Source of the DNA: Staphylococcus saccharolyticus | Lineage (GTDB): Bacteria; Bacillota; Bacilli; Staphylococcales; Staphylococcaceae | Assembly: GCF_900458815.1 (NCBI RefSeq) | Contig: NZ_UHDZ01000001.1 | Span: forward strand, 558,001 to 622,000 | Direction of reading: 5' to 3' | Length of the DNA stretch: 64,000 nt | Part shown: positions 59,582-64,000 of the stretch, in pieces | Position numbering within the stretch: the stretch's first letter is position 1 | How the letters are laid out: every line of letters starts with the position of its first letter | Notes under the pieces: model-generated | What the model was told of the DNA's origin: nothing | The model's input: the letters and a program-made list of their open reading frames with translations, nothing else | The model's database searches: none | Program-made: the position numbers and the translations under genes

Positions 59582-60238
59582 TTATTCTGTTTCAACACGA
59601 GCTTTCATTTTATGAAGTTGTTCTAATCTAGAAGGTGATAGGTAAGGATTTTGAAGTGCATAATTGATTTGTTTTAAATTTTTACGATCATTGTAATAGA
59701 GTTCATTTAAATCTTGTACACTTAAAAGTGTAGTATTATCAGCTTTTTTGATAAGTTCCAGATTGTCGTTGTCGTTGACATAACCTTCTTTAATTACTCT
59801 AAAGTAGAAACCTGTTTTTCCTGATTGAGACATGCGCTTAATTAAATTCGGAATATCGTATTTAGCTTGAATTTTCCAACAAGGTTCTCTTATTTCTGAA
59901 ACTTCAATTATTGCTTCTCCAAGTTGATATTGATTGCCAAAATAAACGTTGCTTTCATCTAGATGCTCAACCGTTAAATTTTCACCAAACATGGCATAGT
60001 CTGGTAATTCAGAAAGCTCATCTTTGTACATTGTATAATTTGATTTGCTGAAACAACAAACAGCCTTATGTGGGCCACCATGCCCTTCATAAGCTTGCTC
60101 ATCCTCTATAAATCCTAATTTAGATAACCACATTTGACCTTTAAAAGGAGATTTATCTAATGCAGAACGCATTGTTTTTTTCTTACTATAAGGCAATTTT
60201 TTAATTTTCCCCGTCGAAATAGCATACACTTTAATCAA
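59582..60238 (-). CDS. MOSC-domain protein (YiiM-like)
   Basis: MOSC domains take part in molybdenum cofactor sulfur transfer or N-hydroxylamine reduction. The 218-residue YiiM-type product has the MOSC core GHGGPHKAVCCFS (about 53-65), MFGENLTVEHLDESNVYFG (about 82-100) and the conserved cysteine in SEIREPCWKIQAKY (about 122), followed by a 3-alpha YiiM-type tail with YYNDRKNLKQINYALQNPYL. It is a possible detoxifier of hydroxylated compounds. Being molybdenum-linked, it may connect with nitrate reductase, but it is far from that operon. It is intact. Confidence 0.85.
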   Translation of the reverse strand: MIKVYAISTGKIKKLPYSKKKTMRSALDKSPFKGQMWLSKLGFIEDEQAYEGHGGPHKAVCCFSKSNYTMYKDELSELPDYAMFGENLTVEHLDESNVYFGNQYQLGEAIIEVSEIREPCWKIQAKYDIPNLIKRMSQSGKTGFYFRVIKEGYVNDNDNLELIKKADNTTLLSVQDLNELYYNDRKNLKQINYALQNPYLSPSRLEQLHKMKARVETE

Positions 60239-60421
60239 TATTTGTCACTTCTTTCATTTATATTAATGAGTATATTGTACAGTATATTTGTTGAAAGAGG
60301 GTATGAAAGGTGTAGTGATGAAAATAATAAATTTATTTTCAAGAGATGAATGGGTATTTAAAAAAATGAAACTCATGTAAAATAAAAAATAAGTATATAA
60401 AAGAGAAGGGACTAACAGCGC

Positions 60422-61117
60422 ATGAAAGATGTTAAAGAACTTAAACTTATGACTCTAGATGATGTACTTAGCCAAATTAAAGATGGTATGACACTTGGTA
60501 TTGGTACTGGTAGCACAATTGAGTTATTAGTACCTAAAATCGCAGAATTAATTCAACAACATCGTTATGATATTACTGGAGTCTGCACATCAAATAAAAC
60601 AGCATTTCTAGCAAAAGAATTAAATATAAAAATTATTGAAGTTAATGATGTAAAACATGTAGATTTAGCTATTGATGGTGCTGATGAAGTTGATAATAAC
60701 TTGAATCTTATTAAAGGTGGCGGTGGAGCACTATTTAGGGAAAAAGTAATTGATGAGATGGCAGAAAGATTTGTTGTAGTGGTTGATGAAAATAAACTTG
60801 TTGATTACTTAGGTGAAACTTTTGTTTTACCAGTTGAAGTCGATAAATTTAACTGGTATCAAATTGCCAAAACAATCGAAAGCACTAAAAGTATTAATGT
60901 AAATAGACGTGTGAGTCAAGATGTTCCTTTTACCACTGATAATGGTAATTACATATTAGATTGTCAACTTAAAAAGGGTATCGACCCTTATGAGATGCAT
61001 GAATTTCTTATTCATTTAACAGGAGTGTTGGAAACTGGATATTTTCTAGATGTTGCTGATCAGGTAATCGTTGGTACTCAAGATGGTGTGAAGATTTTAA
61101 ATAAGAATGATAGATAA
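60422..61117 (+). CDS. rpiA: Ribose-5-phosphate isomerase A
   Basis: RpiA interconverts ribose 5-phosphate and ribulose 5-phosphate in the pentose phosphate pathway. The 231-residue product has the phosphate-binding GIGTGSTIELLVPKI (about 22-36), the SNKTAFLAKEL loop, the catalytic DGADEVD (about 85-91) and KGGGGALFREKVIDE (about 99-113), with the active Glu in REK. The start at ATG 60422 follows AGAAGGGAC. It is monocistronic with a good terminator. Confidence 0.94.
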   Translation: MKDVKELKLMTLDDVLSQIKDGMTLGIGTGSTIELLVPKIAELIQQHRYDITGVCTSNKTAFLAKELNIKIIEVNDVKHVDLAIDGADEVDNNLNLIKGGGGALFREKVIDEMAERFVVVVDENKLVDYLGETFVLPVEVDKFNWYQIAKTIESTKSINVNRRVSQDVPFTTDNGNYILDCQLKKGIDPYEMHEFLIHLTGVLETGYFLDVADQVIVGTQDGVKILNKNDR

Positions 61118-61120
61118 ATA

Positions 61121-61168
61121 AAAACGGTAAGTTCCTTTGATTAAATATGGAAATTACCGTTTTTACTT
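61121..61168 (+). terminator. Terminator after rpiA
   Basis: AAAACGGTAAGTTCC pairs with GGAAATTACCGTTTT with one mismatch; TTA and TTTT follow. Confidence 0.8.
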
Positions 61169-61215
61169 TTACTATAAATACTTATGGCTAGTCAGTTGGT
61201 ATTTAAAATATAATA

Positions 61216-62319
61216 TTATTTAGTTTTATCTGATTCAGAAGATTGTTCTTCCACTTTATTGATTTCATCTTTGACATCATTGACTACAGATGAGTGACGA
61301 TCTTCTATATAAGAAGTAGGATCCTCTAATTTAGATTCTTTAGGAGTATCTTGGTTATCACTATCTGCTTCAGATTTCATATCTTCTTTCGTTTCACTGT
61401 TTTGATCTGTTGATTCGGATGTTTCGCTTAGATTAGCATTGTTATCTTCACTATTTGTAGCAGTTTCGTCTTGATAGGTGTCATCATCTTCAGTATGAGA
61501 CAAGTAGCTGTTAGGCTCAATCTCATCAAGATTTTGTTTTGTTGTTTGATAAACGATAGCTCGAATGATTAAGCTAGCAATAATAAAAACAGCACCTACA
61601 AGCGTTGTAGAAAGTGCGATAACTTTCATAGAGAAAATATCACCTGTCTCTTCACTAAATAAGAACACAAGTGCAAATGTCATTGCTGCATGGAAGACAG
61701 TTGCAATATAAATGGTACAGCCTTGAGTAGCTCTAATTAGTTCACCGATAATCATTGAAAAAGCAAATGTATATAGGAAATGATATCCAGCGTATTCCAT
61801 GCCATATGTAGTATTAGCAGTAAAGATTGAATACAGTAGACCAACAACGATACTAGCAAAGAATGTATTCATTTTCGTTTCAAGAATGTTCTGTAAGTAT
61901 GAACGAAAACCAAATTCAACGACAAATGCCATTAATATATGTCCTATTAAAATAGTTATTAATGATACTGATAAATCACTCGTTTGTAATAAGATAAAAC
62001 TATCAGCATACGTATTAAAACTAAACATTCCAATCATTAAAATGACTAGAGGTAAAATTAGCGCTAAAAGGATGCGTTCGATGACTTTTAAACTAATTGA
62101 GAACTTTAATCCTGCTAATTGTTCTTTTCTATACTTAAAAATTAATATACAAACAATTGCTGCAATAATAGGAGCTAAATTTTTAATATCAAAAACAAAT
62201 CGTTTAACTCCAATGGACGTTTGAAAATCTCTAAGTATAATGGAAAGGACCATTGTAATGACAAAAAATACAAAAACCATCATTGCCCATTGGAACCCAG
62301 AAATTCGAGTGTTTTTCAT
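61216..62319 (-). CDS. CPBP-family intramembrane protease with acidic C-terminal tail
   Basis: The 367-residue product has eight or so hydrophobic helices up to about residue 262 and then about 100 residues of acidic, Ser/Asn/Asp/Glu-rich tail ([18 protein letters not shown], then [20 protein letters not shown]). The CPBP (Abi) marks are [12 protein letters not shown] (about residue 136, a variant of the usual EExxR with only one Glu before the Phe), an Asn/Tyr-rich second helix and [11 protein letters not shown] with its His (about 210). It may process membrane peptides, but activity is not certain, since the EE pair is reduced to VE. The start at ATG 62319 follows GGAGGTTA. It is intact. 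Confidence 0.78.
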   Translation of the reverse strand: MKNTRISGFQWAMMVFVFFVITMVLSIILRDFQTSIGVKRFVFDIKNLAPIIAAIVCILIFKYRKEQLAGLKFSISLKVIERILLALILPLVILMIGMFSFNTYADSFILLQTSDLSVSLITILIGHILMAFVVEFGFRSYLQNILETKMNTFFASIVVGLLYSIFTANTTYGMEYAGYHFLYTFAFSMIIGELIRATQGCTIYIATVFHAAMTFALVFLFSEETGDIFSMKVIALSTTLVGAVFIIASLIIRAIVYQTTKQNLDEIEPNSYLSHTEDDDTYQDETATNSEDNNANLSETSESTDQNSETKEDMKSEADSDNQDTPKESKLEDPTSYIEDRHSSVVNDVKDEINKVEEQSSESDKTK

Positions 62320-62536
62320 TATATGTAACCTCCATTAGGTAACAAGCTAAAATTCTTTTATTTACAATTATACATCTTACAAGCATATGTTTAAATTGTC
62401 TATTTTATTTATCATCAAAATGTAATAGTACTGAATCATTTTACGGTTATCATAGATATAGCAAGCGTTGAATTAAAATTTTTCAATCGTTATACTTTAA
62501 GTAACTTATATGATAATGAATCAAGGGGGAAATATC

Positions 62537-63472
62537 ATGTATAAACTTGCAGAACCAAATTTATGGACGGGACGCCTGGATAGTGGAACAGACAAACGTC
62601 AATTTAGGCATTTTCAAACAGTGAAATTTGAAGATTTGAATAACTTAGTACTTTCTAAGGAAAGAAAAGGTGTAGGATTATTAGGTTACGCAGTGGATAA
62701 AGGCGTCGAATTAAATAAGGGGCGTATAGGAGCAAAAGAGGGACCGAACGCAATAAAAAAAGCATTTGCTGGTTTGCCTGATTTGAATCAATGTGAGGAA
62801 ATAGTGGATTACGGTAATGTAGAACATAGTCATGAACATCTAATTGAAACACAAGAAGAATACGCTATCTTAGCTGCAAAATCAATAAAAAATCATAGTC
62901 AAACATTTTTACTTGGTGGCGGACATGACATTGCATACGCACAGTACTTAGCGACGCGTAAAGTTTTTCCTAACCAGTCCATTGGTGTTATTAATATTGA
63001 TGCACATTTTGACACACGTGACGAAGACGAATCTACCTCAGGTACTAGCTTTAGACAAATATTAGAACAAGATGAACAAGCAGACTATTTAGTATTGGGT
63101 ATTTCACAAGGTGGAAATACCCAAGGATTGTTTGATTATGCGAAACAAAAAGAAATTCAATATGTATTTGCTGATGAATTGTTACATCAAGTTTCTCCCC
63201 CAATTAAAGATATGATTGAACATTTTATTCATGACCATGAAACAATTATGTTTACTATTTGTATGGATGTTGTTGATAGTGCTTTTGCGCCAGACGTAAG
63301 TGCACCTGCTGTTCTTGGTATTTATCCACATACAGTGTTTGAGTTAGCAAAGCGCATCATACCAGGTCATAAAGTAAACTCCATTAGTATTGCAGAGATG
63401 AATCCACAATATGATTTAGATCAACGTACAGCCAAATTAGTTGCCAATTTAGTGCATCATTTTTTAATATAA
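62537..63472 (+). CDS. hutG: Formimidoylglutamase
   Basis: HutG hydrolyses N-formimidoyl-glutamate to glutamate and formamide, the last step of histidine breakdown. It is a manganese enzyme of the arginase family, 311 residues from ATG 62537, chosen because AAGGGGGAA precedes it; the ATG at 62510 lacks a ribosome site. Metal ligands are seen in LGGGHDIAYA (His about 129), INIDAHFDTRD (Asp, His, Asp about 155-160) and CMDVVDSAFAPDVSAP (two Asp about 245). No other hut gene is in the window. The adjacent divergent/convergent LysR gene is a remnant. Confidence 0.9.
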   Translation: MYKLAEPNLWTGRLDSGTDKRQFRHFQTVKFEDLNNLVLSKERKGVGLLGYAVDKGVELNKGRIGAKEGPNAIKKAFAGLPDLNQCEEIVDYGNVEHSHEHLIETQEEYAILAAKSIKNHSQTFLLGGGHDIAYAQYLATRKVFPNQSIGVINIDAHFDTRDEDESTSGTSFRQILEQDEQADYLVLGISQGGNTQGLFDYAKQKEIQYVFADELLHQVSPPIKDMIEHFIHDHETIMFTICMDVVDSAFAPDVSAPAVLGIYPHTVFELAKRIIPGHKVNSISIAEMNPQYDLDQRTAKLVANLVHHFLI

Positions 63473-63507
63473 TTCTGCTTAATCAACGATATAAAGACAT
63501 AAAAATA

Positions 63508-63552
63508 ACTCTCTTCAAAGCCTTCAATTAAGATATTTGCTTTGGAGGGAGT
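63508..63552 (+). terminator. Possible terminator after hutG
   Basis: ACTCTCTTCAAAGC pairs with GCTTTGGAGGGAGT with two mismatches across a 17-nt loop. There is no T-run, so termination is uncertain. Confidence 0.3.
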
Positions 63553-63603
63553 CGGTCATATACTTCATTACAATGATTATTTAATTTTGATATTCCAGTA
63601 ATC

Positions 63604-64000
63604 TTAGCATTGACTGATAAGTGCTAAAATTACTTCTGAATGCTTACGTTTCTTTAAATAATTAATGTAAATCGTGCGCCCTATATTAGGGCGTATTTTT
63701 ATACTATCCAAATCGTTAGCAAAATGAGACTGTTAATAAAATCGTGGAATGATAGCATAACCCAAGCCCAAACGCACAAAATTTGTTGCTGCTTCAAATC
63801 GATCGGCTTCTATCACAGTATTAGGATATTCATTCTATTAAAGAAGTCATCTAAATGCTTTTGCATTTGAGAATTCTTAATTGGCATGATTAAAGGTAAG
63901 TTTTCTATTTTTATTGCTTTATGATTAGGAAATTCATTTTTGGGTGTTAATAAAACATATGGTTCTTCATATAAAGGAATAGAAATAATATCTTCATGAT
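63604..64000 (-). pseudogene. LysR-family regulator, C-terminal remnant, broken
   Basis: On the minus strand from the window edge the frame reads EDIISIPLYEEPYVLLTPKN and LPLIMPIKNSQMQKHLDDFF, the effector-binding domain of a LysR regulator. A one-base shift near 63834 leads into the next frame, VIEADRFEAATNFVRLGLGY and AIIPRFY, followed by an in-frame TAA near 63737, then KIRPNIGRTIYINYLKKRKH, ending at 63604. The DNA-binding half lies beyond the window. A frameshift and a nonsense codon both occur, so it is most likely dead. It may have controlled hutG or a gene further right, which cannot be seen. Confidence 0.8.

Noticed and set aside
61799..62224. 141-codon plus-strand frame within the CPBP protease gene
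   Set aside because: It is antisense to a well-supported gene and has no ribosome site or family marks.
1..64000. Possible explanation of all frameshifts as sequencing error
   Set aside because: In-frame nonsense codons in five genes and a larger deletion in scrA cannot be explained by homopolymer indels, although single-indel genes (hsp20, DUF1722, lipoprotein, mqo) stay open to this.
1..64000. CRISPR arrays, prophage, insertion sequences, tRNA or rRNA genes
   Set aside because: I looked for regularly spaced repeats, transposase or integrase motifs and cloverleaf-like stretches and found none.

Overview
The window is AT-rich, low-GC Gram-positive DNA that reads throughout as Staphylococcus. 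Diagnostic loci are narHJI-nreABC-narT, sarZ, hssRS/hrtBA, tcaRA, lctP, fni, rpiA and hutG. Protein sequences and gene order look like the S. epidermidis/capitis group, and the order follows the S. aureus segment that carries nar, gltT, rsp, scrA, lctP, hrtAB, tca, fni and hutG. I see no tRNA or rRNA gene, CRISPR array, insertion sequence, phage or integrase.

Layout. 1-5.6 kb: end of the respiratory nitrate reductase operon, the oxygen/nitrate sensing NreABC system and the nitrate transporter NarT. 5.7-10.7 kb: broken hsp20, redox regulator SarZ, nitroreductase, small envelope proteins, GltT and an FMN-type protein. 10.8-15.7 kb: a run of wrecks (rsp-like AraC regulator, DUF1722 gene, sucrose PTS scrA) around a gene-free stretch of about 1 kb that sits where S. 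aureus encodes the SSR42 RNA. 15.8-23.6 kb: CorA, a TetR/YhgE-type pair, a copper locus (copCD dead, ycnI intact), acetyltransferases and a YhdH-type reductase. 23.8-31.7 kb: two teichoic-acid-type polymerases and a GT4 glycosyltransferase, interleaved with a broken lipoprotein and L-lactate permease. 32-37.6 kb: broken mqo, then the complete heme-stress system with a perfect HssR box. 37.7-48.4 kb: broken YdcF protein, tcaR-tcaA-(tcaB dead), a TetR/EmrAB-type efflux locus, a membrane protein, an esterase and a damaged thioesterase. 48.5-64 kb: CorA, Fni, broken gltS, a PadR/DUF1700/DUF4097 module, Mpg, broken DUF805 and membrane genes, broken araB, galM, MOSC, rpiA, a CPBP protease, hutG and a broken LysR regulator at the edge.

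The main theme is gene decay. About 18 of 63 protein-coding loci carry frameshifts, and several also carry in-frame stops or internal deletions. The mixture of 1-nt indels, nonsense codons and a larger deletion makes real pseudogenization more likely than sequencing error for the multiply hit genes; genes with a single indel in a homopolymer could still be errors. Losses fall on sugar uptake (scrA, araB), copper import (copCD), malate oxidation (mqo), glutamate uptake (gltS) and regulators (rsp, lysR). Anaerobic nitrate respiration, heme detoxification and wall-polymer genes stay intact. A reductively evolving relative of S. epidermidis, for example S. saccharolyticus, would fit, but the species is an inference.

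I found no clearly new multi-gene system. The best leads are the SSR42-position RNA locus beside a dead rsp, an 8-codon reading frame with a strong ribosome site in front of lctP, a 12-bp inverted repeat in the narT leader, concentric dyads in the tetR/emrA promoter region, and an intergenic repeat family with a hairpin insertion.
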